Shown piece after piece: positions 44,185 through 51,354 of a stretch of 64,000 nt of DNA. The DNA is from Flavobacterium sangjuense. GTDB lineage: Bacteria > Bacteroidota > Bacteroidia > Flavobacteriales > Flavobacteriaceae. Both the position numbers and the translations under genes were made by a program. The notes under the pieces are model-generated. The model was not told where the DNA came from. It saw only the letters and a list, made by a program, of their open reading frames with translations, and searched no databases. Position 1 is the first letter of the stretch. Each line of letters begins with the position of its first letter. Location: assembly GCF_004797125.1 (NCBI RefSeq), contig NZ_CP038810.1:248001-312000 (forward strand). Direction: 5' to 3'.

Positions 44185-44760
44185 ATGAATCTGATTTTAC
44201 AAAACATTTCAAAACACATCTCGTTAACTCCTGAAGAAGAGTTGCTGTTTTTATCCAAAACTGAAACCAAAAAAGTTAAAGCTAAAACCATTCTACAAAA
44301 TGCCGGTCATGTTTGTAAGGAAGGCTATTTTGTGAATTCAGGTTTGCTCAGAAGTTTTAATATCAATGACAATATAGTCGAACACGTTATGAGTTTTGCA
44401 TGCGAAGGCTGGTGGATTAGCGATATGTACAGTTTACTTTCTCAAAAACCCGGTAATCTTTTTATAGAAGTTTTAGAAGATGCCGAAGTAGTTGTTTTAA
44501 CCAAAGAAAATCAGGACCAACTGTATCTCGAAATTCCAAAACTCGAGCGTTTTTTCAGAATCCTTATCGAAAATTCTTTGGTGGCCAATCAGGAGCGGTT
44601 GATGGATAATCTTAGCTTAACCGCAGAAGAACGCTTTGAAAAATTCTGTAGAAAATACCCAACGCTGATTCAGAAAGTTCCTCAAAAACAAATTGCTTCT
44701 TATATTGGTGTTACGCCGGAGTTTTTTAGCAAAATGAAAGCGAGAATGCTGAAGAAATAA
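44185..44760 (+). CDS. Crp/Fnr-family-like regulator (cyclic-nucleotide-binding fold)
   Basis: A 191-residue protein. Residues about 5-125 form a cyclic-nucleotide-binding-like beta-roll (VKAKTILQNAGHVCKEGYFVNSGLLRSF, WWISDMYSLLSQKPG). Residues about 140-191 hold a short helix-turn-helix, IASYIGVTPEFFSKMKARM. It belongs to the large Bacteroidota group usually annotated as Crp/Fnr regulators. No FNR-type Cys cluster is present and the key Crp cAMP residues are not evident, so the ligand is unknown. It lies just upstream of the pirin and redox cassette on the same strand, and may control it, though it has its own promoter. Confidence 0.82.
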   Translation: MNLILQNISKHISLTPEEELLFLSKTETKKVKAKTILQNAGHVCKEGYFVNSGLLRSFNINDNIVEHVMSFACEGWWISDMYSLLSQKPGNLFIEVLEDAEVVVLTKENQDQLYLEIPKLERFFRILIENSLVANQERLMDNLSLTAEERFEKFCRKYPTLIQKVPQKQIASYIGVTPEFFSKMKARMLKK

Positions 44761-44801
44761 TTTCTTAATCTACATTAAGTGCCCGCAGGAAGTTGTCGCT
44801 G

Positions 44802-44809
44802 TAAATTTG
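44802..44809 (+). promoter_or_regulatory. -7 promoter element for pirin gene
   Basis: TAAATTTG matches TAnnTTTG, 29 nt before the ATG at 44839. Confidence 0.5.
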
Positions 44810-44838
44810 TATTATAATAATTAGTAAATTTAAACATT

Positions 44839-45555
44839 ATGAAAAATACCGTTTTACACAAGGCAAATACAAGAGGACACGCCGATCACGGTTGGTTAAA
44901 TGCACATCATACTTTTAGTTTCGCAAGTTACTATGAGCCAGAAAGAGTTCAGTTTGGTGTTCTTAGAGTTTTAAACGATGATATTGTAGCATCAGGAATG
45001 GGTTTCGGAACACATCCACACGATAATATGGAAATTATTACCATTCCGCTTGAAGGCGATTTAGCACACAAAGACAGCATGGGAAATACTGAGGTTATCA
45101 AATTTGGTGACGTTCAGGTAATGAGTGCCGGAACCGGGATTCAACATTCTGAATTCAATCCGAATCACGATAAAAGAACGAATCTGTTGCAGATTTGGGT
45201 GTTCCCAAAAGTGAGAAATGTAGAACCTCGTTACCAACAAATTACATTAGATACAACTGACAGACATAACAAATTACAACAAATTTTATCTCCAAATGCT
45301 GATGATTCTGGCGTATGGATTCACCAGGATGCTTGGTTTCACATGGGAAATTTGGATAAAGGAATTACTATTGATTACAATCGCAAAAAAGAAGGCAATG
45401 GTTTGTATGTTTTTGTAATTAAAGGAAGCGTAAAAGTGGACGGACAAGAACTGGAACAACGTGACGGTTTGGGCATCACCGACTTTGACAAAGTAACTTT
45501 TGAAGCTACTTCAGATGCTGAAATTTTATTAATGGAAGTTCCAATGAATCAATAA
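44839..45555 (+). CDS. Pirin-family protein (YhhW-like quercetinase fold)
   Basis: A 238-residue bicupin. The N-terminal cupin carries the metal ligands in THPHDNMEIITIPLEG and GTGIQHSEFN. The C-terminal cupin (about 140-238) lacks an obvious metal set. Homologs such as E. coli YhhW have quercetin 2,3-dioxygenase activity, while eukaryotic pirin acts as a redox-sensing cofactor, so a dioxygenase or redox role is possible. A 58-bp palindrome lies in the 89-bp gap before the next gene. It is probably read through into the downstream cassette unless the palindrome stops transcription. Confidence 0.92.
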   Translation: MKNTVLHKANTRGHADHGWLNAHHTFSFASYYEPERVQFGVLRVLNDDIVASGMGFGTHPHDNMEIITIPLEGDLAHKDSMGNTEVIKFGDVQVMSAGTGIQHSEFNPNHDKRTNLLQIWVFPKVRNVEPRYQQITLDTTDRHNKLQQILSPNADDSGVWIHQDAWFHMGNLDKGITIDYNRKKEGNGLYVFVIKGSVKVDGQELEQRDGLGITDFDKVTFEATSDAEILLMEVPMNQ

Positions 45556-45561
45556 TAATCC

Positions 45562-45619
45562 CTTTGCAACTCTGCGCCTTTGCGTGAAATGAATCTCGCA
45601 AAGACGCAGAGCCGCAAAG
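45562..45619. repeat. 58-bp imperfect palindrome of CTTTGC/CTCTGCG words
   Basis: Left arm CTTTGC-aa-CTCTGCG-c-CTTTGCG (45562-45584) pairs with right arm CGCAAAG-a-CGCAGAG-cc-GCAAAG (45597-45619). That is 20 paired bases with three small internal mismatches and a 12-nt loop. It is G+C-richer than its surroundings and has no T-tract. Similar CTTTGCG words are, as I recall, a dispersed repeat family in flavobacterial genomes. Confidence 0.85.
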
Positions 45620-45644
45620 CATAAAATCTTTAGTTTTAAATATT

Positions 45645-45926
45645 ATGAGCGAAGTAAAATTAAAAATCGATGGCAATAAAGGCTTTTTTTATATTGATGT
45701 TGACGGAAAACACGAAGCCATGATGACTTTTGTTTTTGCAGGCGATAAGCAAATCATCATCGACCACACGGAAGTAAATCCTGGAAATGAAGGCAAAGGT
45801 TTTGGTAAACAAATGGTTTCCAAAGCTGTTGAATATGCTCGTGAAAATGGCATCAAAATCATTCCGCTTTGTCCGTTTGCAAAAAGTGTTTTTAATAAAG
45901 TTCAAGAATTTAGAGACGTTTTATAA
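45645..45926 (+). CDS. Short GNAT-type N-acetyltransferase, YjdJ-like
   Basis: A 93-residue minimal GNAT protein. The acetyl-CoA loop is NEGKGFGKQMVSKAV, followed by IIPLCPFAKSVF, a hallmark of the YjdJ group. It lacks the N-terminal substrate half of full GNAT proteins. Substrate unknown. It is 8 nt from osmC and heads a four-gene set with the OsmC, YjdI-like and FMN-reductase genes. E. coli yjdJ is, from memory, adjacent to yjdI, so the linkage with the Fe-S gene here looks conserved across phyla. Confidence 0.85.
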   Translation: MSEVKLKIDGNKGFFYIDVDGKHEAMMTFVFAGDKQIIIDHTEVNPGNEGKGFGKQMVSKAVEYARENGIKIIPLCPFAKSVFNKVQEFRDVL

Positions 45927-45934
45927 ACATAATT

Positions 45935-46342
45935 ATGGCAAATCTTTTAGAAAATAACGTTGAAGGAAAAATTGGTACACAGAAATATTTGTGTACCATT
46001 TCCTGGCGTAATGGCACCTTGTTGATGGATGAACCCGAAAATGTGGGCGGAAAAAATATTGGGCCTGACCCTTTTTCAACTTTTCTGGCATCATTAGCGG
46101 GTTGCACCTTATCTACTTTACGAATGTATATTGACCACAAAGGCTGGGACATTCCCGAAATCAATATTTCCTTAAATTTAGCTCAGGAATTAAATCCCGA
46201 ACTGGAAACCACGATTTCAAGAATCATAACTTTTCCAACGAACATTCCTAACGAACAAAGAGAGCGTTTGCTTTTAATTGCGGAAAAATGTCCAATTTCT
46301 AAAATTCTGAAAAACAAAATAACTATTAACACCACTATATAA
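45935..46342 (+). CDS. OsmC-family protein
   Basis: A 135-residue OsmC/Ohr-fold protein. One conserved Cys is in SLAGCTLSTLRMYI (about residue 54) and the second in AEKCPISKILKNK near the C-terminus. The two Cys are the redox pair used by OsmC/Ohr to reduce organic hydroperoxides. The closest subgroup is the OsmC-like (YhfA-type) set rather than Ohr proper. Its stop overlaps the start of the Fe-S gene (TAATG), so the two are coupled. The peroxidase role is inferred from the family. Confidence 0.88.
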   Translation: MANLLENNVEGKIGTQKYLCTISWRNGTLLMDEPENVGGKNIGPDPFSTFLASLAGCTLSTLRMYIDHKGWDIPEINISLNLAQELNPELETTISRIITFPTNIPNEQRERLLLIAEKCPISKILKNKITINTTI

Positions 46343-46569
46343 TGGATCCGAAAGACCTAACCAAAGAATACACCAATGGCGAAGTGACCATAGTGTGGCA
46401 ATCGGGAAAATGCATTCATTCTGCCAATTGCGTAAAAAACAATCCTGATGTTTTCAAGCCAAAAGAAAAACCATGGATTACTCCTGAAGGTTCAACTACA
46501 GACAAAATTATTGAAACGGTAAATAAATGCCCATCAGGAGCGCTAACCTATTACTTAAATAAAAAATGA
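46342..46569 (+). CDS. Divergent small Fe-S protein, YjdI-like
   Basis: A 75-residue ferredoxin-like protein of the Fer4_19 / YjdI type. Cys residues lie in GKCIHSANCVKN and NKCPSGALTYY, giving three ligands, with PWITPEG between them. The family is annotated as 4Fe-4S, but only three Cys are visible, so a 3Fe-4S cluster or a non-Cys fourth ligand is possible. It overlaps osmC upstream and the FMN reductase downstream by 4 nt (ATGA), suggesting electron transfer between them. Confidence 0.85.
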   Translation: MDPKDLTKEYTNGEVTIVWQSGKCIHSANCVKNNPDVFKPKEKPWITPEGSTTDKIIETVNKCPSGALTYYLNKK

Positions 46570-47093
46570 AAAAATTACTTGCCTTTGGAGCATCCAACAG
46601 CAGCGATTCCATCAACAAACAACTGGCAAAATATGCATCAGGCCTTTTCAAAGATGTAACTGTTGACCTTTTGGATTTGAATGATTACGAAATGCCTATT
46701 TATTCCAAAGACCGCGAAAAGGCAGCTGGCATTCCACAATTGGCTCATGATTTTTATCAAAAAATTGGTGATGCTGATTTCGTACTGATTTCTTTTGCCG
46801 AAAATAACGGAAACTATACAACCGCTTTCAAAAACATCCTCGACTGGATGTCGCGAATTAATGGCAAAACTTTTCAGGAAAAACCAATGCTATTACTGGC
46901 TACTTCTCCCGGCGCACGAGGCGGAAGTTCGGTGCTTGACATTGCCGTGAAAAGAATGCCGTTTCAAGGCGGTGTTGTTAAAGGTAGTTTTTCACTGCCG
47001 AGTTTCAATGAAAATTTTGATGCTGGCAATGGAATTATCAATCCGGACTTAAAAAATCAGTTGACCGAAATCGTAAATTCGATTGAAATATAA
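46566..47093 (+). CDS. NADPH-dependent FMN reductase family protein
   Basis: A 175-residue flavodoxin-fold protein (LLAFGASNSSDSINKQLAKYA for FMN phosphate binding; FVLISFAENNGNYTTAFKNILDWM, the family signature). Homologs include azoreductase-, chromate- and quinone-reductase-like enzymes that pass electrons from NAD(P)H. It is the last gene of the YjdJ-OsmC-YjdI cassette and overlaps the Fe-S gene by 4 nt. It is a good candidate to reduce that protein. Electron acceptor unknown. fabD follows 38 nt later behind its own -7 element. Confidence 0.9.
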   Translation: MKKLLAFGASNSSDSINKQLAKYASGLFKDVTVDLLDLNDYEMPIYSKDREKAAGIPQLAHDFYQKIGDADFVLISFAENNGNYTTAFKNILDWMSRINGKTFQEKPMLLLATSPGARGGSSVLDIAVKRMPFQGGVVKGSFSLPSFNENFDAGNGIINPDLKNQLTEIVNSIEI

Positions 47094-47097
47094 TTAG

Positions 47098-47105
47098 TAT
47101 TTTTG
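47098..47105 (+). promoter_or_regulatory. -7 promoter element for fabD
   Basis: TATTTTTG matches TAnnTTTG, 26 nt before the ATG at 47132. Confidence 0.55.
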
Positions 47106-47131
47106 CTATTCAAAACAATAAACAAATTAGG

Positions 47132-48001
47132 ATGAAAGCATACGTTTTTCCAGGACAAGGAGCACAATTTACCGGAATGGGTAAAGAATTATATGAGAAT
47201 TCGGCTTTAGCCAAAGAGCTTTTCGAAAAAGCCAATGATATTTTAGGTTTCCGTATTACCGATATCATGTTTGAAGGAACTGCTGAAGAATTAAAAGAAA
47301 CCAAAGTGACACAACCTGCGGTTTTTTTACATTCGGTAATATTGGCAAAAACGTTAAACATTAAACCTGATATGGTTGCAGGACATTCATTAGGCGAATT
47401 TTCAGCATTGGTTGCCAACGGCGCTTTGTCTTTTGAAGACGGATTAAAATTAGTTTCACAACGTGCGATTGCCATGCAGAAAGCCTGTGAAATTACACCT
47501 TCTACAATGGCTGCGGTTTTAAATTTAGATGATAAAATCGTAGAAGATATTTGTGCTTCTATTGATGGTGTTGTGGTTGCTGCAAATTACAATTGTCCCG
47601 GACAATTAGTAATTTCGGGAGAATACAAAGCCGTAGAGTTAGCCTGCGAAAAAATGAAAGAAGCCGGTGCAAAACGAGCGTTGATTTTGCCTGTTGGTGG
47701 TGCGTTTCACTCGCCAATGATGGAACCGGCCAGAGAAGAATTGGCTGCAGCCATAGAAGCAACAACGTTTTCAACTCCGAGTTGCCCGGTATATCAAAAT
47801 GTGACGGCAACTGCTGTTTCTGATGCTAACGAAATCAAGAAAAACTTAATCATCCAATTGACTGCTCCGGTAAGATGGACACAATCAGTACAACAAATGA
47901 TAAAAGACGGAGCGACAAGTTTTACAGAAGTTGGACCAGGAAAAGTATTGGTTGGATTAGTTGGAAAAATCAACAACGAAGTCGAAACGATTTCAGCTTA
48001 A
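47132..48001 (+). CDS. fabD: Malonyl-CoA:ACP S-malonyltransferase FabD
   Basis: Loads malonyl groups onto acyl carrier protein for fatty-acid synthesis. The 289-residue protein has PGQGAQFTGMG, the nucleophile S86 in GHSLGEFSAL, QRAIAMQ with the carboxyl-binding Arg, and the catalytic His in GGAFHSPMM. Length and motifs match the family. It stands alone here, away from other fab genes, with its own promoter and terminator. Confidence 0.95.
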   Translation: MKAYVFPGQGAQFTGMGKELYENSALAKELFEKANDILGFRITDIMFEGTAEELKETKVTQPAVFLHSVILAKTLNIKPDMVAGHSLGEFSALVANGALSFEDGLKLVSQRAIAMQKACEITPSTMAAVLNLDDKIVEDICASIDGVVVAANYNCPGQLVISGEYKAVELACEKMKEAGAKRALILPVGGAFHSPMMEPAREELAAAIEATTFSTPSCPVYQNVTATAVSDANEIKKNLIIQLTAPVRWTQSVQQMIKDGATSFTEVGPGKVLVGLVGKINNEVETISA

Positions 48002-48019
48002 TTTTCATTATAAAAAAGT

Positions 48020-48056
48020 AAAATCCTTATAAACAAACGTTTGTGAGGATTTTTTT
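48020..48056 (+). terminator. Intrinsic terminator after fabD
   Basis: AAATCCT and AGGATTTTTTT enclose an inner palindrome ACAAACGTTTGT, so the hairpin has two stacked stems followed by a T-tract. Confidence 0.75.
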
Positions 48057-48076
48057 GTTGAACACAAATTATTTTT

Positions 48077-48757
48077 ATGAAAAAATTTCTTGAACTCTTG
48101 AGCAATACCGAATCAGCTAAAGTTATTTCTAAAAAAATAGATTATGCTGATTATGTGGCTCTGGATTTGTCTGTTACGAATGTAAATTTGTCCAAACAAA
48201 AACTGGAAACCTCCAAAGATTACGAGCATTATATTCAGGAGTATTTAGACAATCATCAGGCTAAAATTGCTTTTGGAGGTTATCATGAACATCGAAATTT
48301 ATATCAAAGAAGCACCGTTTTCAAGAATCAAGATAGCGATGAACGCAATATTCACATTGGTTTGGATTTATGGATTAACGAATCTGCGCCTATTTATGCG
48401 GCTTTGGATGGCACTATTCACAGTTTTCAAAACAACGACTCTCTTGGCGATTATGGTCCGACACTTATTTTGAAACATCAAATAGAAAATTTTACGTTTC
48501 ATACTTTGTACGGTCATTTGAGTTTGAATAGTTTAGAAGACAAAAAAATAGGTAACTTTGTAAAGAAAGGCCAACAGATAGCCAATTTAGGTTTGCCACC
48601 AATCAATGGGGATTATGCGCCGCATTTGCATTTCCAAATCATTATCGACATGGAAAATAAAGTTGGTGATTATCCCGGAGTGTGCAGTACAAAAAAGCTA
48701 GCATTTTATTTGGCGAATTGCCCTGACCCGAATCTATTATTAAAAATTAAAGTATAA
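48077..48757 (+). CDS. M23-family peptidase
   Basis: A 226-residue protein with a LytM-type domain (about 85-220). The zinc ligands are in HIGLDLW (HxxxD) and HLHFQI (HxH), with YGHLSLNS between. No signal peptide or membrane helix is evident (MKKFLELLSNTESAKVISKK), which is unusual for a peptidoglycan endopeptidase. Either it acts inside or export is not classical. The N-terminal 80 residues are of unknown type. It precedes a small lipoprotein gene by 5 nt and probably shares its transcript. Confidence 0.82.
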   Translation: MKKFLELLSNTESAKVISKKIDYADYVALDLSVTNVNLSKQKLETSKDYEHYIQEYLDNHQAKIAFGGYHEHRNLYQRSTVFKNQDSDERNIHIGLDLWINESAPIYAALDGTIHSFQNNDSLGDYGPTLILKHQIENFTFHTLYGHLSLNSLEDKKIGNFVKKGQQIANLGLPPINGDYAPHLHFQIIIDMENKVGDYPGVCSTKKLAFYLANCPDPNLLLKIKV

Positions 48758-48762
48758 ATATC

Positions 48763-49071
48763 ATGAAATCGAAGATTCACGAACACCAAAAAAACAATTT
48801 TTACCTAGTGAGTAAAAAAATAATTTTATCACTAGCATTTGTAGCAGTTTTAGGTAGCTGCCAAGACAAAACCAAAGAAAAACTGGACGAAGCCACAGAT
48901 GCCGTAACCGAAGAAGTAACAGCAGCTGTTGATACTGCTAAAATTAAGGCTGAAGCAAAACTGGATACACTAAAAGAGAAAGCCAATGCCAAAATTGACA
49001 CCGTAAAAGTAAAAACTGCAGATAAGCTGGAAGAAGCTGCAAAAAAACTAAAAGAATCTGTAAAGAAATAA
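48763..49071 (+). CDS. Small Lys/Ala-rich lipoprotein
   Basis: A 102-residue protein. The apparent ATG at 48763 gives a 20-residue polar lead (MKSKIHEHQKNNFYLVSKK) before the hydrophobic core. A GTG at 48808 would give the more usual short signal MSKKIILSLAFVAVLGSC. Either way the lipobox Cys follows LGS. The mature chain is a repetitive Lys/Glu/Ala helix (EKLDEATDAVTEEV, DTAKIKAEAKLDTLKEKANAK), suited to a coiled coil. Function unknown. It probably sits with the upstream M23 peptidase gene in one unit, and a terminator follows. Confidence 0.72.
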   Translation: MKSKIHEHQKNNFYLVSKKIILSLAFVAVLGSCQDKTKEKLDEATDAVTEEVTAAVDTAKIKAEAKLDTLKEKANAKIDTVKVKTADKLEEAAKKLKESVKK

Positions 49072-49077
49072 AACACA

Positions 49078-49103
49078 AAAAAGCCCTGAGAAATCAGGGC
49101 TTT
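49078..49103. terminator. Intrinsic terminator, convergent with galE
   Basis: AAGCCCTGA-GAAA-TCAGGGCTTT hairpin with A- and T-rich flanks on both strands. Confidence 0.85.
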
Positions 49104-49114
49104 GTTATTTAAAT

Positions 49115-50128
49115 TTAACTTCTAATTTTCTGTTCCCATTTCCAGGCGGAAGCTAATCCGTCTTCTAACGAAAGTTCTGCCTTCCATCCTAAAACTTCAT
49201 TTGCTTTATCGGTATTGGCATAAGCGGATATCACATCTCCTTCTCTTCTTCCGACAATTTTGTATGGTAACTTTTGTCCTGAAACTTTTTCAAAAGCGTT
49301 GATAACTTCCAAAACAGAACTCCCTTTTCCTGTTCCTAAATTGAACGTTTCCACTTTTTCCGGATTTTGTTTCTTCAATAATCTTTGGAGTGCAACAACA
49401 TGGGCTTTCGCCAAATCAACTACATGGATATAATCGCGAATACAAGTTCCGTCAAGTGTTGGATAATCATTGCCATAAACCGAAAGTTCTTTTCGCAAAC
49501 CAAAGGCAGTTTGGGTAATAAATGGCACTAAATTTTGTGGAATTCCTATTGGTAATTCGCCAATTTCTGCACTTGAATGCGCACCAATTGGATTAAAATA
49601 ACGCAATAAAACAGCATTGATATTGCTAACTTTTGCCACATCAATGATGATTTCTTCACCTATTTGCTTGGTATTCCCATAAGGTGAATTTGCCGGTTGC
49701 ACGGAAGCATCTTCTGTAATTGGCATTTTTTCGGCCTGACCGTAAACCGTACAAGACGAACTAAAAATAAAATTAGCTTGTGGCAGAATAGTCAATTCCT
49801 GCAGAAGGTAAACTAACGAATTAATATTGTTTTCATAATACAACAACGGATTTTCAACACTTTCACCAACTGCTTTTGAAGCTGCAAAATGAATTACACC
49901 CAAAACATCGCTATGCTTTTTGAAGAAATTTTGGACTGCTGATTTATCTCTTAAATCAATATTTTCAAAAATTGGTTTTTTGCCTGTAATTTTTTCAATT
50001 CCGTCAAGAACTTCAATAGAAGAATTGGAAAGATTGTCAATCGCCACGACTTCAAAACCTTCATTTTGCAATTCAACAACAGTGTGTGAACCTATGAATC
50101 CTAAACCACCAGTTACCAGTATTTTCAT
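49115..50128 (-). CDS. galE: UDP-glucose 4-epimerase GalE
   Basis: Interconverts UDP-glucose and UDP-galactose (or the N-acetyl forms). The 337-residue protein has the NAD loop GGLGFIGSH near residue 7, SSSCTVYG (about 123), the catalytic YxxxK in SPYGNTK (about 149) and RYFNPIGAH. It starts 1 nt after the stop of the DegT aminotransferase, so the two form an operon for nucleotide-sugar supply to envelope polysaccharide. Substrate choice between Glc and GlcNAc forms is not readable. Confidence 0.95.
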   Translation of the reverse strand: MKILVTGGLGFIGSHTVVELQNEGFEVVAIDNLSNSSIEVLDGIEKITGKKPIFENIDLRDKSAVQNFFKKHSDVLGVIHFAASKAVGESVENPLLYYENNINSLVYLLQELTILPQANFIFSSSCTVYGQAEKMPITEDASVQPANSPYGNTKQIGEEIIIDVAKVSNINAVLLRYFNPIGAHSSAEIGELPIGIPQNLVPFITQTAFGLRKELSVYGNDYPTLDGTCIRDYIHVVDLAKAHVVALQRLLKKQNPEKVETFNLGTGKGSSVLEVINAFEKVSGQKLPYKIVGRREGDVISAYANTDKANEVLGWKAELSLEDGLASAWKWEQKIRS

Positions 50129-50129
50129 T

Positions 50130-51260
50130 TTATTTTAAAAACTCTAAAACGCTATCCGTAATAAATTTGATTTGCTCGTCATCAAGCTCGGTGTGCATTG
50201 GCAACGATATTACTTCTTTTACCAATTGATTTGTTACCGGGAAATCTTCTTCTTTATATCTTGAATCTACATAGGCTTTTTGTGAATGCAGCGGAATTGG
50301 ATAATAAATTGCACAAGGAATTCCTTTCGCCAATAAATGTTCCATCAAAGCATCTCTATCAGCATCAATGATGCGCAAAGTGTATTGATGAAAAACATGG
50401 CAATCACAATTATCACAAATAGTTGGTGCAATAATATTTTTGTGCCCTTCAAAAGCAGCTGTATACTTTCGTGCCGCATTTTGTCTTGCTTCGTTATAAC
50501 TATCCAACAATGGTAATTTCGCATTTAAAACTGCTGCCTGAATGCTATCCAAACGTGAATTTACTCCGACCACATCATGGTGATAGCGAACGTACATTCC
50601 GTGATTTACAATTCCGCGGATAGTATGTGCCAAAGCATCGTCATTGGTAAAAATCGCGCCACCATCACCATAACAACCTAGATTTTTAGATGGGAAAAAC
50701 GATGTTGATGACACGTGACCAATCGTTCCTGCTTTCTTTTTAGTTCCGTCAGAGAATTTACAATTGGCTCCAATGGCTTGTGCGTTATCTTCGATTACGT
50801 ATAAATTATGCTCTTTTGCAATCGCCATAATCGCTTCCATATTTGCAGCTCTTCCGAACAAATGTACCGGAACGATTGCTTTAGTTTTTGGCGTAATCGC
50901 TTTCTTTATTGCATCAATCGAAATGTTCATATTCACCAAATCAACATCAACCAAAACCGGAGTTAGTTGTAGCAACGCAATCACTTCAACTGTGGCGGCA
51001 AACGTAAAGTCGGCAGTGATAACTTCATCGCCTGGCTTTAATCCTAATCCCATCATGGCGATTTGCAACGCATCGGTTCCATTCGCACATGGAATTACAT
51101 GTTTTACATCTAAATATTCCTCAAGATTCTTTTGGAATTCGTGAACTTTTGGTCCGTTGATATAAGTTGTAGTGTCTAAAACTTCCTGAATAGAAGCATC
51201 AACCGTAGCTTTTATTTTTTCGTATTGACTTTTTAAGTCAACCATTTGAATTTTTCTCAT
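50130..51260 (-). CDS. DegT/DnrJ/EryC1/StrS-family sugar aminotransferase
   Basis: A 376-residue PLP enzyme that aminates a keto group on a nucleotide-sugar. It starts MRKIQMVDLKSQYEKI, with PCANGTDALQIAMMGLGL as the cofactor phosphate region and IEDNAQAIGANCK as the Asp motif. Catalytic Lys is in FFPSKNLGCYGDGG. It resembles the WbpE/WlbC group (UDP-3-oxo-GlcNAcA aminotransferases), but specificity is not certain. An 80-residue upstream extension is rejected since it spans the promoter and the divergent waaA start. It forms an operon with galE. Confidence 0.9.
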   Translation of the reverse strand: MRKIQMVDLKSQYEKIKATVDASIQEVLDTTTYINGPKVHEFQKNLEEYLDVKHVIPCANGTDALQIAMMGLGLKPGDEVITADFTFAATVEVIALLQLTPVLVDVDLVNMNISIDAIKKAITPKTKAIVPVHLFGRAANMEAIMAIAKEHNLYVIEDNAQAIGANCKFSDGTKKKAGTIGHVSSTSFFPSKNLGCYGDGGAIFTNDDALAHTIRGIVNHGMYVRYHHDVVGVNSRLDSIQAAVLNAKLPLLDSYNEARQNAARKYTAAFEGHKNIIAPTICDNCDCHVFHQYTLRIIDADRDALMEHLLAKGIPCAIYYPIPLHSQKAYVDSRYKEEDFPVTNQLVKEVISLPMHTELDDEQIKFITDSVLEFLK

Positions 51261-51279
51261 GATTCTGAAATTTGTGATG

Positions 51280-51287
51280 CAAAAGTA
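51280..51287 (-). promoter_or_regulatory. -7 promoter element for aminotransferase-galE operon
   Basis: TACTTTTG on the minus strand matches TAnnTTTG, 19 nt before the ATG at 51260. Confidence 0.6.
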
Positions 51288-51328
51288 AGAAATTCTGAAG
51301 TAGAATATCCTATTCCGCAAAAGAAACG

Positions 51329-51336
51329 TATTTTTG
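51329..51336 (+). promoter_or_regulatory. -7 promoter element for waaA
   Basis: TATTTTTG matches TAnnTTTG, 18 nt before the ATG at 51355; it rules out the in-frame TTG at 51334 as a start. Confidence 0.55.
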
Positions 51337-51354
51337 CCCAACAAATTTTTGGAG

